Notes: generated by a model not told the origin, from the letters alone. A stretch of 64,000 bases of DNA from Pseudomonas hormoni (GCF_018502625.1 NZ_CP075566.1:6265001-6329000); one strand, 5' to 3'. Counted from the first letter of the stretch, positions 1-11,213 are shown. Made by a program: numbers and translations.

Positions 1-218
1 CGGCCATAGGCCGGCGCGGTGTCGATCAGGTTGATGCCCAGGTCGCGCGCGAGCTTGAGCAGCATGCGCGCTTCGTCATCGCCGGGAATCTGAAAGCCAT
101 TGGGGTATTTCACGCCTTGATCGCGGCCGAGTTTGACCGTGCCGAGGCCCAGTGGTGAAACCAGCAGGCCGGTACTGCCCAATGGGCGATGCAAATCGTG
201 CAGGGTGGGTTGGCTCAT
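1..218 (-). CDS. Aldo/keto reductase, N-terminal part (runs off the window)
   Basis: This is the first 72 codons of an aldo/keto reductase on the minus strand; the rest lies beyond base 1. The visible part has the family's opening, with the segment GSTGLLVSPLGLGTVKLG near residues 14-31 and LIDTAPAYG near residue 65, which carries the conserved Asp and catalytic Tyr of the NAD(P)H-dependent (alpha/beta)8 barrel. The ATG is at 218. It overlaps the stop of the upstream FAD oxidoreductase gene by four bases (ATGA), so the two are translationally coupled. The substrate cannot be told from this fragment. Confidence 0.85.
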   Translation of the reverse strand, partial: MSQPTLHDLHRPLGSTGLLVSPLGLGTVKLGRDQGVKYPNGFQIPGDDEARMLLKLARDLGINLIDTAPAYG

Positions 219-1390
219 GGCAACAGTTGCTCCCAGGCCGGGACGCCCATTGGCGGTTTTGGCAATTCGGGCAGCGGCGCCGGGTGGCTTGGCTGAATGC
301 CGTCGCGTTGCAAGGCATTGATCACGCGGTCGGCGAAGTCCGGTGCCAGCGCCAGTTTGGTGGGCCAGCCGACCAGGAGCCGGCCTTCTTCGGCGAGGAA
401 TGCGTTGTCCGGACGGGTCAGGCCTGATTGCAGCGGCTCGGCGCGGTCCACGCGCAAGGTCGCCCATTGCACGGTGCTCAGGTCGATCCATGGCAGCAAC
501 TGGCCGAGTTCTTTCTGCGCGGTGGCAATTTGTTCGGCGGGTTCGCGGGCAACACCTTCGGCTTCGGCAATGTCGCCACCCATGTACCAGACCCATTGGC
601 CGTCGGCGGCCGGGTGAGTGGTGACGGTGATGCGCGGTTTGGTGCCGCCGCCCAGGCAGTGGGCGTACAGCGGTTTGAGGCTCGGGCCTTTGGCGATGAT
701 CATGTGCAACGGTCGGCGTTGCATGGCAGGCTGGCTCAGGCCCAGCGCTTCAAGCAGCGCCGCGGTGCCGGCACCGGCGCTCAAGACGATGCGCTGGGCG
801 CGGATCTCGCGCCCGTCGACCTTCAGGCCCACCAGAACGCCACCGTCCAGCAGCGGTTCGATGTTCTGACCGGCGAGCAGGCCGTCACCCGCCAGATCGG
901 CCAGGCGCTGGATCAGGCTTGGCACGTCGATCACCAGTTCCGCCAGGCGATAGACCTTGCCCTTGAAGCGCTTGTCTTGCAGGGCCGGCGGCAATTGATC
1001 GCCCTTGACCTGGTCGACGCGGCCACGCACGGCTTTGCTGGCGAAGAAACTGGTGAGGTTGCCGGCGATCGTGCCGGGAGACCAGAGATAGTGGGCTTCG
1101 GACAACAGACGCACGCCGGACAAGTCCAGTTCGCCGTCGCCGGCCAGGGCTTCACGCCAGCGACGCGGCATGTCGGCGATGGCTTCCGAAGCGCCGGTCA
1201 GGGCGCCATGCAGTGCGTATTTGGCACCGCCGTGAATGATCCCCTGGGACTTCACACTCTGTCCGCCACCGAGCGTGGCGCTTTCCACCAGCACGGTCGA
1301 AAAACCCTGGCGGCGCAGGCGCGCATTCAGCCAGAGGCCGGCGACACCAGCGCCGACAATCAGAACGTCGGTGGAAATAACGGATGGCAT
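215..1390 (-). CDS. FAD-dependent oxidoreductase (DAO family)
   Basis: A 391-residue flavoprotein. The N-terminus has the dinucleotide-binding motif VLIVGAGVAGLWLNARL (residues about 9-25), followed by an acidic residue at the end of the second strand (VLVES), as expected for FAD binding. The overall form fits the D-amino-acid oxidase/glycine oxidase superfamily, which oxidises amines or hydroxy acids. It has no signal peptide, so it is probably cytoplasmic. It lies directly upstream of the aldo/keto reductase with a four-base overlap, suggesting a two-enzyme redox operon. From memory, PAO1 has the same pair (PA4991-PA4992). The substrate is unknown. Confidence 0.85.
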   Translation of the reverse strand: MPSVISTDVLIVGAGVAGLWLNARLRRQGFSTVLVESATLGGGQSVKSQGIIHGGAKYALHGALTGASEAIADMPRRWREALAGDGELDLSGVRLLSEAHYLWSPGTIAGNLTSFFASKAVRGRVDQVKGDQLPPALQDKRFKGKVYRLAELVIDVPSLIQRLADLAGDGLLAGQNIEPLLDGGVLVGLKVDGREIRAQRIVLSAGAGTAALLEALGLSQPAMQRRPLHMIIAKGPSLKPLYAHCLGGGTKPRITVTTHPAADGQWVWYMGGDIAEAEGVAREPAEQIATAQKELGQLLPWIDLSTVQWATLRVDRAEPLQSGLTRPDNAFLAEEGRLLVGWPTKLALAPDFADRVINALQRDGIQPSHPAPLPELPKPPMGVPAWEQLLP

Positions 1391-1486
1391 GCAGCGACCT
1401 CAGTGTTCAAGACGAGGGCGCAGTATACAGACTCGAAGAAAAGGGGATTTGTTGGTGATCAATGTCTATTGAGCAATGGAGACCCC

Positions 1487-1621
1487 TGTGGCGAGGGAGC
1501 TTGCTCCCGCTGGGTGGCCGAAGCCGCCCCAAACCCTGACCCCCGAGGAATGTCTGACACACCGGGACAGCCAGGTTTACGACTGCTTCGCAGCCGAGCG
1601 GGAACAAGCTTCCTCGCCACA
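1487..1621. repeat. REPIN, type A (GTGGCGAGGGAGC family)
   Basis: Two inverted REP units, TGTGGCGAGGGAGCTTGCTC at the left and its near complement ending in CCTCGCCACA at the right, separated by a variable middle. It lies between the 3' end of the SMR gene and the 5' end of the FAD oxidoreductase gene. The same arrangement occurs at 4288, 23171, 33969, 53725 and 61827. Confidence 0.9.
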
Positions 1622-1639
1622 GGGGGGGTGTATTTTCAG

Positions 1640-1972
1640 TTAGTGCCCTGCGGTTTTGGAGAAGAGCTGGATCACCACGACACCCAGCACAATCAACGCC
1701 ATCCCCAGCATCGCCGGCACATCCAGCTTCTGCCCGTAGATAAACAGCGCCGCAACGCTGACCATCACGATCCCCATGCCAGCCCACACCGCATAAGCCA
1801 CACCCACCGGAACGCTGCGCACCACCAGCGTCAGCATCCAGAAGGCGATGCCGTAACCGACGATAACCAGAATCAGTGGCAGCGGCGTACTGATGCCTTT
1901 AACCGCTTTCATCGAAACAGTCGCGATCACTTCGGCGCAGATGGCGATGGCCAGGTAGTAGTAAGCGGTCAT
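1640..1972 (-). CDS. Small multidrug resistance (SMR) family exporter
   Basis: A 110-residue, four-helix membrane protein. It begins MTAYYYLAIAICAEVIATVS, which carries the membrane-embedded Glu in helix 1 (AEVIAT) that binds proton and cationic drug in EmrE. Helix 3 shows the family's AVWAG pattern. Length matches the usual 105-115 residues. The ATG at 1972 is preferred over an upstream in-frame ATG at 2014 because it fits the family N-terminus. It probably exports quaternary cations or guanidinium-like compounds as an antiparallel dimer. The divergent LysR gene 91 bases away is the obvious candidate regulator (inference). Confidence 0.9.
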   Translation of the reverse strand: MTAYYYLAIAICAEVIATVSMKAVKGISTPLPLILVIVGYGIAFWMLTLVVRSVPVGVAYAVWAGMGIVMVSVAALFIYGQKLDVPAMLGMALIVLGVVVIQLFSKTAGH

Positions 1973-2063
1973 GGGTGCATCCTCGTGTGAAGTGTTGCTT
2001 TCTGAGGTCGGCATTCTAGTGATTCTCCAGATGCGGTAAAGTCATTACCTATCTGTCCTGAAG

Positions 2064-2978
2064 ATGGGTTTGCCCATGAACGTGCAATGGAATCTGGAAC
2101 AACTACGGCTGTTCGTCAGCGTCGCCGAGCAGCGCTCGTTTTCCGCCGTAGCGCGGGATCAGCGCAAGGCGCAATCGGCGGTCAGCAGTTCGATTGCACT
2201 GTTGGAAGAAGACTTGGGCGTGAGCCTGTTCGACCGCAGCAGCGGTCGTCAGCCGAAACTCACTGAGGCCGGCAATGCCTTGCTGGATGAGGCGCGGGAA
2301 GTGCTGCGTCAATGCGAACGGCTCAATGGTCGGGCGCTGGCGATGATGCGCGGCCAGGAGGCCCGTCTGCGCGTGGCTCAGGATGAGGCGATGCCCTATC
2401 AACCGATCATCGAAAGCTTCGAAGCACTTGCCAAGCAATTCCCCAGCCTCGAAGTGCAATTGACCAGCGCAGCCCAGGGCGATGTGGCGCGCAAGCTGGT
2501 GGAGCGCCGGGCCGATCTCGGTTTGTTGTTCTATCACGATCAGATTCCCGAGGCGCTCGAACGGCGCGTGCTGGGCAGCGTCGAAATGGTCACGGTGTGC
2601 GGTGTCGGGCATCCATTGGCGACGCAGGCTCGGGTCGATTGCCAGCAACTGGCGCAGCATCGGCAGCTGCTGATGTCGACCCAGTCCAGTGTTTATCCCG
2701 GCAGCGAGCCGGCCAGCCCGCAGGTCTGGCGGGCCGACAGCTTCTACGTGATGGCCGAATGGCTGGTGCGTGGCCTCGGCTGGGCCTGGCTGCCGCGACA
2801 CGTGGTGCAGTATCCGGCGTATCAGGGGCTAATGATCGAACTGGCCAGTGAATGGACACCGCCGGCGCTGGTGGTGGAACTGGTCTGGCGTCGCGACGAA
2901 CCCCTTGGCCCGGCGGCCCGTTGGCTGGCGGAACGTTTTGCCGTGCACTTGCAGGCGATCGGCGAGAAAAGCCGATAA
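2064..2978 (+). CDS. LysR-family transcriptional regulator
   Basis: A 304-residue LysR protein. The N-terminal winged helix-turn-helix is clear: LEQLRLFVSVAEQRSFSAVA followed by QSAVSSSIALLEEDLGVSLF, residues about 8-60. A periplasmic-binding-like effector domain follows from about residue 90. The start could be the ATG at 2064 or the one at 2076 (MNVQWNLEQL); the second would give the more usual LysR N-terminus. It is divergent from the SMR exporter gene, and LysR proteins commonly control the neighbouring divergent gene. The effector is unknown. Its stop lies 11 bases before waaA. Confidence 0.9.
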   Translation: MGLPMNVQWNLEQLRLFVSVAEQRSFSAVARDQRKAQSAVSSSIALLEEDLGVSLFDRSSGRQPKLTEAGNALLDEAREVLRQCERLNGRALAMMRGQEARLRVAQDEAMPYQPIIESFEALAKQFPSLEVQLTSAAQGDVARKLVERRADLGLLFYHDQIPEALERRVLGSVEMVTVCGVGHPLATQARVDCQQLAQHRQLLMSTQSSVYPGSEPASPQVWRADSFYVMAEWLVRGLGWAWLPRHVVQYPAYQGLMIELASEWTPPALVVELVWRRDEPLGPAARWLAERFAVHLQAIGEKSR

Positions 2979-2989
2979 ACTCCGCCGCC

Positions 2990-4270
2990 ATGAATAGAAC
3001 TCTCTACACCGCGCTGTTTTACCTGGGGCTGCCACTGGTAGCGATTCGGCTGTGGCTGCGCTCGCGCAAGGCGCCGGCGTATGCCAAGCGCATCGGCGAG
3101 CGTTTCTCCCTCGGGCTGCCGGCGATGAAGCCGGGCGGCATCTGGGTGCACGCGGTGTCCGTGGGCGAAAGCATTGCGGCGGCGCCGATGATTCGCGCGT
3201 TATTGCAACGCTATCCGACGCTGCCGATCACCGTGACCTGCATGACACCGACCGGGTCCGAACGCATCCACGCATTGTTTGCCAACGAACCGCGCATCCA
3301 GCACTGCTATTTGCCTTATGACTTGCCGTGCGCAGCGGCGCGATTTCTTGATCGGGTCCAGCCAACACTGGCGGTGATCATGGAGACCGAACTCTGGCCC
3401 AACCATATCCACCAATGCGCCAAACGCGGGATTCCTGTGGCGCTGGCCAATGCACGGCTGTCCGAGCGTTCTGCCAAAGGCTATGGCCGTTTCGGCAAAC
3501 TGACCCAGCCGATGCTCGCCGAGATGAGTCTGTTCGCGGTGCAGACCGAAGCCGAAGCCCAGCGCTTCCGTGATTTGGGTGCCCGTGCAGAAACCGTTGA
3601 AGTGACCGGCTCGATCAAGTTCGACCTGACCATCGACCCGCAACTGCTCCAGCGTGCCGCCGAGCTGCGCGGGCAATGGCAGGCCCAGGAGCGTCCGGTG
3701 TGGATCGCCGCCAGTACGCACGACGGTGAGGACGAAGTGGTCCTTGCGGCGCATCGCCAGTTGCTTGCCGGTCATCCCGATGCGTTGCTGATTCTGGTGC
3801 CGCGTCATCCCGAGCGATTCAATTCGGTGTTCGAGTTGTGCAAGCAACAGGGGTTCGCCACGGTGCGGCGCTCCACCGGCGAGCCGGTGATCGCGGGGAC
3901 TTCGGTTTTGCTCGGCGACACCATGGGCGAGTTGCTGTTTCTCTATGCCTTGGCTGATAGCGCGTTTGTAGGCGGCAGTCTGGTGCCGAACGGTGGCCAC
4001 AATTTGCTGGAACCCGCCGCCCTGGCGAAACCGGTGCTTAGTGGGCCGCACCTGTTCAACTTCCTCGAAATCGCCGCGCAGTTGCGCAGCGCGGGAGCGT
4101 TGCAGGAAGTGGAGGATGCCGAAGGATTGGCGCTGGCGGTGCAGCGACTGTTCGAATTGCCGCGCGATGCGCAGCGAATGGCGGAGGCGGGGTTGAAAGT
4201 GATGCGCACCAATCAGGGCGCGTTGCAGCGGTTGCTGGATGGGTTGGGGCGGTTGATCGACAAAACTTGA
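2990..4270 (+). CDS. waaA: 3-deoxy-D-manno-octulosonic acid (Kdo) transferase
   Basis: A 426-residue glycosyltransferase (GT30) that transfers Kdo from CMP-Kdo to lipid IVA in lipopolysaccharide core synthesis at the inner face of the cytoplasmic membrane. It begins with a membrane anchor (MNRTLYTALFYLGLPLVAIR). The segment WVHAVSVGES near residue 48 contains the conserved base Glu. METELWPN and PNGGHNLLEPAA are also family motifs; the last is the nucleotide-sugar binding region. The ATG at 2990 begins right after the LysR gene and matches the family N-terminus; the open frame extends upstream into lysR but is not coding there. Confidence 0.96.
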   Translation: MNRTLYTALFYLGLPLVAIRLWLRSRKAPAYAKRIGERFSLGLPAMKPGGIWVHAVSVGESIAAAPMIRALLQRYPTLPITVTCMTPTGSERIHALFANEPRIQHCYLPYDLPCAAARFLDRVQPTLAVIMETELWPNHIHQCAKRGIPVALANARLSERSAKGYGRFGKLTQPMLAEMSLFAVQTEAEAQRFRDLGARAETVEVTGSIKFDLTIDPQLLQRAAELRGQWQAQERPVWIAASTHDGEDEVVLAAHRQLLAGHPDALLILVPRHPERFNSVFELCKQQGFATVRRSTGEPVIAGTSVLLGDTMGELLFLYALADSAFVGGSLVPNGGHNLLEPAALAKPVLSGPHLFNFLEIAAQLRSAGALQEVEDAEGLALAVQRLFELPRDAQRMAEAGLKVMRTNQGALQRLLDGLGRLIDKT

Positions 4271-4287
4271 ATCTGCCATAGATCAAT

Positions 4288-4420
4288 TGTGGCGAGGGAG
4301 CTTGCTCCCGCTCGGCTGCGAAGCAGTCGTGAAATCAGCCTATGCGGTCTACCTGACAGACCGCATGCTCAGGGTTTGGGGCCGCTTCGCAGCCCAGCGG
4401 GAGCAAGCTCCCTCGCCACA
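4288..4420. repeat. REPIN, type A
   Basis: Inverted pair of REP units, TGTGGCGAGGGAGCTTGCTC... and ...GCTCCCTCGCCACA, sitting between the convergent 3' ends of waaA and the TolC-family gene. A smaller inverted repeat (GCGGTCT/AGACCGC) lies in the loop. Confidence 0.9.
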
Positions 4421-4436
4421 GGGGTGGGGGTTGCCT

Positions 4437-5870
4437 TTACGGCCGGGCTTTGAGCTGCTCCGCTGCTGCCTTGGCCAGATCCGGTGGCAGGAAGTCTTTA
4501 TCCGGGTTGTAGTCAGCCTTGAGATAGCGTTTCAGGTCCTGCAAATCCCCCGGGTTCAACGTGCCGGCGGCCTGCTTCAAACGCAGGTTGTCGAGGATGT
4601 AGTCGTAGCGGGTGTTGTTGTAGTTGCGCACCGAGGTGTACAGCTGACGCTGGGCATCGAGCACATCGACGATGTTTCGTGTTCCCACCTGATAACCGAT
4701 TTCAGTCGCTTCCACCGCGCTCTGGTTGGAGATGATCGACTGCTTGCGCGCCTGCACCTGCTCCACATCGGTGTTCACCGCGCGGTGCAGGTTGCGGGTG
4801 TTTTCCACAATTTGCCGGCGCAGGCCTTCACGCTGTTGTTCAGTCTGGTCCAGGCGCGAGTACGACTCGCGAACCTGAGAGCTGGTCAGGCCGCCGCTGT
4901 AGATCGGGATGTTCAGTTGCAAGGCCAGGGTGCGCTGCTCGACAGGGCCGCCATAAGACTGGCCGAAGGCATTCGGGTTGCTGAAACCGAAGGCGTCGTT
5001 GTCGCCCTTCTCATACTTGGCCACTGCATCCACCGTTGGTGCGTGGCCGGCCTTGCGCTGCTTGAGGGTTTCTTCAGCGGCGCTGACCGCGTAGTTGCTG
5101 GCCAGCAGATTCAGGTTCTGTTTGGCGGCGGTGTCGACCCAGGCCTTGGCATCGTTGGGGGCCGGCGGCAGGATCGGCAAGGTGTGGACGATGCCCTGAA
5201 TCGAGTTGTACTGACGGTTGGTCAGGGTGATCAACGCTTCAAACGCATCATCCACCTGACGCTGGGCAACGATCCGGTTGGCCCGTGCCGTGTCGTAACT
5301 GGCCTGCGATTGCAGCACGTCGGTCTTGTCCGAAAGGCCGACGTCGAAGCGTTCATTGGATTGATCGAGTTGGCGTTTGAACGCCGCTTCCTCAGCCTTG
5401 GTCGAGGCCAGATTGTCCTGGCTGCGCAGCACGTTGAAGTAGTTTTCAGCGGTTTGCAGAATCAGGTTTTGCTCGGTCGCGGAGAGTTGCAGCGCGGCCT
5501 GCTCATTGACGTCCTTGGCGGCCTGATACTGGAACCAGCGATCGGCACGGAACAGTGGCTGTGCCAGCGTTGCCTGATAAGAGTTGGCGCTGCGGTTGGC
5601 AATCGCCGAGGGTTGATTGATGTCGGTGCGCACGTTGGCCACCTGGGCGCCGCCCGAGATATTCGGCAGCAACCCGGCGCGGGCCTGGGGCACGACTTCT
5701 TTCTGGGCGCCGTATTGGGCGCGGGCAGCGGCCAGGTCGGCGTTGTTGTCCACCGCTTCCTGGTAGACGCTGACCAGATCGGTATTGGTCGATAAGGGCG
5801 CTTCTGCTGCCCAGGCCATTCCATTGGACGCACAAGACACGGCAACGGCCAGTGAGAGTTTGCGCAGCAT
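4437..5870 (-). CDS. tolC: TolC-family outer membrane channel protein
   Basis: A 477-residue outer-membrane efflux protein. It has a signal peptide (MLRKLSLAVAVSCASNGMAW, cleavage expected near AWA-A), then two TolC-type repeats with long alpha-helical stretches, such as SATEQNLILQTAENYFNVLR near residue 140 and EVGYQVGTRN-like segments (GYQVGTRNIVDVLDAQRQLY) near residue 370. TolC proteins form trimeric tunnels that serve type I secretion and RND/MFS efflux. No inner-membrane or adaptor gene is adjacent. In enterobacteria tolC is next to nudF/yqiB/cpdA/parE, and this window keeps that neighbourhood a few genes apart. The specific partner is unknown. Confidence 0.92.
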   Translation of the reverse strand: MLRKLSLAVAVSCASNGMAWAAEAPLSTNTDLVSVYQEAVDNNADLAAARAQYGAQKEVVPQARAGLLPNISGGAQVANVRTDINQPSAIANRSANSYQATLAQPLFRADRWFQYQAAKDVNEQAALQLSATEQNLILQTAENYFNVLRSQDNLASTKAEEAAFKRQLDQSNERFDVGLSDKTDVLQSQASYDTARANRIVAQRQVDDAFEALITLTNRQYNSIQGIVHTLPILPPAPNDAKAWVDTAAKQNLNLLASNYAVSAAEETLKQRKAGHAPTVDAVAKYEKGDNDAFGFSNPNAFGQSYGGPVEQRTLALQLNIPIYSGGLTSSQVRESYSRLDQTEQQREGLRRQIVENTRNLHRAVNTDVEQVQARKQSIISNQSAVEATEIGYQVGTRNIVDVLDAQRQLYTSVRNYNNTRYDYILDNLRLKQAAGTLNPGDLQDLKRYLKADYNPDKDFLPPDLAKAAAEQLKARP

Positions 5871-6032
5871 GAGGCGATCCCTAGAAATTGATATGACGCT
5901 GATAATTTAGGCGCCAAGGTACGGCGCGGCCCGTACAGCGTCAAGGCGCGGTACGGCGTAGCGAGTGTAGTTGCGCGTACGTGCGGCAACAATCCTGTAA
6001 TTGCGCCATTCATCATGGTGTTTACTGCGGTG

Positions 6033-6062
6033 TTGGCGTTCTTTGCTACTTGTGTCTAGACT
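6033..6062 (+). promoter_or_regulatory. Candidate sigma-70 promoter for thiC
   Basis: TTGGCG at 6033-6038 and TAGACT at 6057-6062, with an 18-base spacer, just ahead of the TPP aptamer. This would start transcription near 6069, so the whole aptamer lies in the leader. Judged by eye only. Confidence 0.4.
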
Positions 6063-6071
6063 GGCCGGGTT

Positions 6072-8230
<2,159 letters not shown>

Positions 8231-8264
8231 TCTGATCCGAAAGGTCGGGGCCTGAGAGGGCCCC

Positions 8265-8339
8265 ATCGCCAGCAGGCTGGCTCCCACACTGGATTTGTGG
8301 TGTTCACAAGTCCCCTGTGGGAGCCAGCCTGCTGGCGAT
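8265..8339. repeat. REPIN, type B (ATCGCCAGCAGGCTGGCTCC family)
   Basis: ATCGCCAGCAGGCTGGCTCC on the left and GGGAGCCAGCCTGCTGGCGAT on the right form a nearly perfect inverted pair with a short loop, between thiC and cytX. A second copy is at 12602. Confidence 0.9.
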
Positions 8340-8381
8340 AGCGATCAACACAACAACAAATGTCCCTCTGAGATAACACCC

Positions 8382-9674
8382 TTGAGCATTCAACCCAGCA
8401 CTTATTCCCCTGACATCGCGGTGCCGATCGACAAACGTGTCTTCGGCGGCCGTGATCTGTTTTCCCTGTGGTTCTCCCTCGGCATCGGCCTGATGGTTTT
8501 GCAGACCGGCGCTCTGCTCGCGCCAGGCCTGGGCCTGTCCGGTTCGCTGCTGGCGATCTTCCTCGGCACGCTGGTCGGCGTTCTGCTGCTGGCCGCTGTC
8601 GGCGTGATCGGCAGCGACACCGGCCTGTCGTCGATGGCCGCGCTCAAACTCAGCCTTGGCAAGCGTGGCGCGAGCCTGCCGGCGGTGCTGAACCTGCTGC
8701 AACTGATCGGTTGGGGCTCGTTCGAAATCATCGTGATGCGCGACGCTGCCAGCCTGCTGGGCGCCCGTGCGTTCAGCGAGGGCAGTCTGTTCTCCAGTCC
8801 GCTACTCTGGACTTTATTCTTCGGTGCCTTGGCGACCTTGCTGGCCGTCAGCGGTCCGTTGACCTTCGTGCGGCAGATCCTGCGCAAGTGGGGCATCTGG
8901 CTGTTGCTGGCCGCGTGCATCTGGCTGACCTGGAACCTGTTCGCCAAGGCCGACCTGGTGGCGTTGTGGGCGCAGGCCGGTGACGGTTCGATGCCGTTCG
9001 CAGTGGGCTTCGACATTGCTATCGCGATGCCGCTGTCGTGGCTGCCGCTGATTGCCGACTACTCGCGTTTCGGCAAGCGTGCGAAGAATGTCTTCGGCGG
9101 TACGGCGATCGGCTTTTTTATCGGTAATTTCTGGCTGATGAGCCTGGGCGTGGCCTACACCCTGGCGTTTGCGCCGAGCGGTGAAGTGAATGCCTTGCTG
9201 CTGGCATTGGCGGGCGCGGGTCTGGGGATTCCGCTGCTGCTGATTCTGCTCGATGAGTCGGAAAACGCGTTTGCCGACATTCACTCGGCGGCCGTTTCCA
9301 GCGGGATTCTGTTGCGCTTGAAAGTCGAGCACCTGGCATTGGCCATCGGCGTGGTCTGCACCCTGATCGCCTTGCTGGCGCCACTGGCTCAGTACCAGAA
9401 CTTCCTGTTGTTGATCGGTTCGGTGTTTGCGCCGCTGTTCGGCGTGGTGCTGGTGGATCACTTCATCTTGCGCAAGCGCTCTGTTCAAGTGGCGTCAGCC
9501 GCATTGCGCTGGCCGGCGTTGCTCGCCTGGTTGGGCGGGGTGAGCACTTATCATTTGCTGGCCAATCTGTATCCGGACATCGGCGCAACCCTGCCGTCGT
9601 TGATTCTGGCAGGGCTGCTGCAGCTGGTGCTGGGCCGGGCCTTCAGTTACGGCCGGGAAACAGCTCGGGCTTGA
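8382..9674 (+). CDS. cytX: CytX-type cytosine/hydroxymethylpyrimidine permease
   Basis: A 430-residue membrane protein with about 12 hydrophobic helices, of the nucleobase:cation symporter-1 (cytosine permease/CytX) family. The N-terminus shows the family form DIAVPIDKRVFGGRDLFSLW. Its place right after thiC suggests import of hydroxymethylpyrimidine or a related pyrimidine for thiamine synthesis; the substrate is inferred. The start is a TTG at 8382 with GAG at 8370-8372 upstream. An ATG at 8360 is out of frame and stops after three codons. The stop codon overlaps the end of the convergent lipoprotein gene by 32 bases. Confidence 0.85.
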   Translation: MSIQPSTYSPDIAVPIDKRVFGGRDLFSLWFSLGIGLMVLQTGALLAPGLGLSGSLLAIFLGTLVGVLLLAAVGVIGSDTGLSSMAALKLSLGKRGASLPAVLNLLQLIGWGSFEIIVMRDAASLLGARAFSEGSLFSSPLLWTLFFGALATLLAVSGPLTFVRQILRKWGIWLLLAACIWLTWNLFAKADLVALWAQAGDGSMPFAVGFDIAIAMPLSWLPLIADYSRFGKRAKNVFGGTAIGFFIGNFWLMSLGVAYTLAFAPSGEVNALLLALAGAGLGIPLLLILLDESENAFADIHSAAVSSGILLRLKVEHLALAIGVVCTLIALLAPLAQYQNFLLLIGSVFAPLFGVVLVDHFILRKRSVQVASAALRWPALLAWLGGVSTYHLLANLYPDIGATLPSLILAGLLQLVLGRAFSYGRETARA

Positions 9675-10389
9675 GAATGCCGTTCAGGCGTGGGTAGGGG
9701 ATCTTCAGTTCGACGTGGCCCAGCGCGTAAGGCGCGATGGTGCTCACTTCGTACTTGAGGATCACCCCGCCGTAGGTCAGCGCCACGTTCTGGGTTTTCT
9801 GGAACGGCCACTGCTTCACGAACTCCGGTTCCTGATCGAGCTTGGTGCTGATCAGCCAACTGTTGTGCGCCACCTGCGCCGCTTTCCAGAACGCTTCTTC
9901 CTGCCCCGGCACCAACATGTCGGACAAGGTCAGCACTTTATGCTGCTGGCGCGAATAGTTGATGAAACTGCGGCCCGGCGTGCCATGCGCGCCGCCGGTG
10001 TCCAGGTAGCTGGAAAATTCGACGATCACCAAGCCGTCATGCTGCTCACGTACTTTCGCTTGCAGGTAACTGCTGTAGCGTGGGCCGGCGGTGCGCAAAA
10101 ACTCATCGCGATACGCCGCCAGCGTCGGTGCCACCGGGGCGTCGGGCGAGGTGCGGGTCATTTGCAGCAGGCGTTTTTCGACGATGCCGTCTAGCTGAGG
10201 CTCGGCGGGGAAGCGCAGGGTATCGATGTTCACCAACGGGCAGTCGGGGGTTGTGCATCCCGGCTTCAGCGTTTCTGTGGCATCGCGGGTGGTTTCCAGC
10301 GGCGCCCGGTAGTTGGGCTGGAACAGACTCTGGCAAGCGCCCAGGGTCAGGGCGATTGCGGCCACGGAGGCGATTTTAAAAAGCGACAT
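9643..10389 (-). CDS. Lipoprotein with RsiV/DUF3298-type domain
   Basis: A 248-residue predicted lipoprotein. The signal peptide ends in the lipobox LGAC with Cys19 as the acylated residue. The mature part contains SSYLDTGGAHGTPGRSFINY near residue 128 and a C-terminal segment ending in IPYPRLNGILKPEL, which resembles the DUF3298/RsiV-type periplasmic domain seen in PdaC and the anti-sigma factor RsiV. Its role is unknown. It is transcribed towards cytX and overlaps that gene's 3' end by 32 bases. It is divergent from nudF, with about 206 bases between them. Confidence 0.8.
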   Translation of the reverse strand: MSLFKIASVAAIALTLGACQSLFQPNYRAPLETTRDATETLKPGCTTPDCPLVNIDTLRFPAEPQLDGIVEKRLLQMTRTSPDAPVAPTLAAYRDEFLRTAGPRYSSYLQAKVREQHDGLVIVEFSSYLDTGGAHGTPGRSFINYSRQQHKVLTLSDMLVPGQEEAFWKAAQVAHNSWLISTKLDQEPEFVKQWPFQKTQNVALTYGGVILKYEVSTIAPYALGHVELKIPYPRLNGILKPELFPGRN

Positions 10390-10595
10390 GGGCGTCCTTC
10401 ATAAAACAGGGAAAGGCGAAAAGTTACCCGCTTCGACTCTCAACGAAGCAGTCAGTTCGCCACTAAGCTAATTAGAGTTGGTTTAGCCCTCACCGTCCAT
10501 CCCGCTGACGGGAAAGGGGCTGCATCAAACGGCGCGGGCGCGTTAGGATGGCGCGAAGTCGAGGCAGGAGCCTCGGAGCAGATACGAGGATTGCC

Positions 10596-11213
10596 ATGAC
10601 TGATTTTGCCAACGCCATTCCGACCGCCGTCGATATCGTCCGGCGCGAAAAGTGCTACGAGGGCTTTTACAAGCTCGACCGTGTGCACTTGCGCCACGAG
10701 TTGTTCGCCGGTGGCATGAGCCGCGAAATCAATCGTGAAGTGTTTGTTCGCCACGATGCCGTCTGCGTACTGCCTTACGATCCGCAGCGCGACGAAGTGG
10801 TGCTGATCGAGCAGTTTCGCGTCGGTGCCATGGGCAAGACCGATAACCCGTGGCTGATCGAACTGGTCGCCGGTCTGATCGACAAGGAAGAAGTGCCGGA
10901 AGAGGTTGCTCACCGCGAAGCGCAGGAGGAAGCTGGGCTTGTATTCGGGGCGCTGTGGCCGATGACCAAGTATTTTCCATCGCCGGGCGGCAGCAATGAA
11001 TTCGTGCATTTGTACCTGGGGCGTTGCGAGACAACCGGGGTCGGCGGCCTGCATGGGCTGGAGGAAGAAGCAGAAGATATCCGCGTTACGGTCTGGGCGT
11101 TCGAAGACGCGCTGCAAGCCGTACGCGACGGACGAATTGCCAACGCGGCCAGCATCATTGCCTTGCAATGGCTGGCATTGAACCGCGTTGAAGTGAGGGG
11201 GTTATGGTCGTAA
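10596..11213 (+). CDS. nudF: ADP-ribose pyrophosphatase (Nudix hydrolase)
   Basis: A 205-residue Nudix enzyme that splits ADP-ribose to AMP and ribose-5-phosphate. The Nudix box is complete: G93-LIDKEE, then REAQEEAG at residues 107-114. The N-terminal antiparallel sheet region (YEGFYKLDRVHLRHELF) is typical of NudF/ADPRase dimers. The ATG at 10596 follows ACGAGGA. It starts a block of genes in the order nudF-yqiB-cpdA-yqiA-parE, the same as in Escherichia coli. The stop overlaps the yqiB start by 10 bases. Confidence 0.94.
   Translation: MTDFANAIPTAVDIVRREKCYEGFYKLDRVHLRHELFAGGMSREINREVFVRHDAVCVLPYDPQRDEVVLIEQFRVGAMGKTDNPWLIELVAGLIDKEEVPEEVAHREAQEEAGLVFGALWPMTKYFPSPGGSNEFVHLYLGRCETTGVGGLHGLEEEAEDIRVTVWAFEDALQAVRDGRIANAASIIALQWLALNRVEVRGLWS

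Noticed and set aside
8360..8371. ATG at 8360 as a start for cytX or as a leader peptide.
   Set aside because: It is out of frame with the permease and stops after three codons (ATG TCC CTC TGA). The in-frame TTG at 8382 gives a complete protein.
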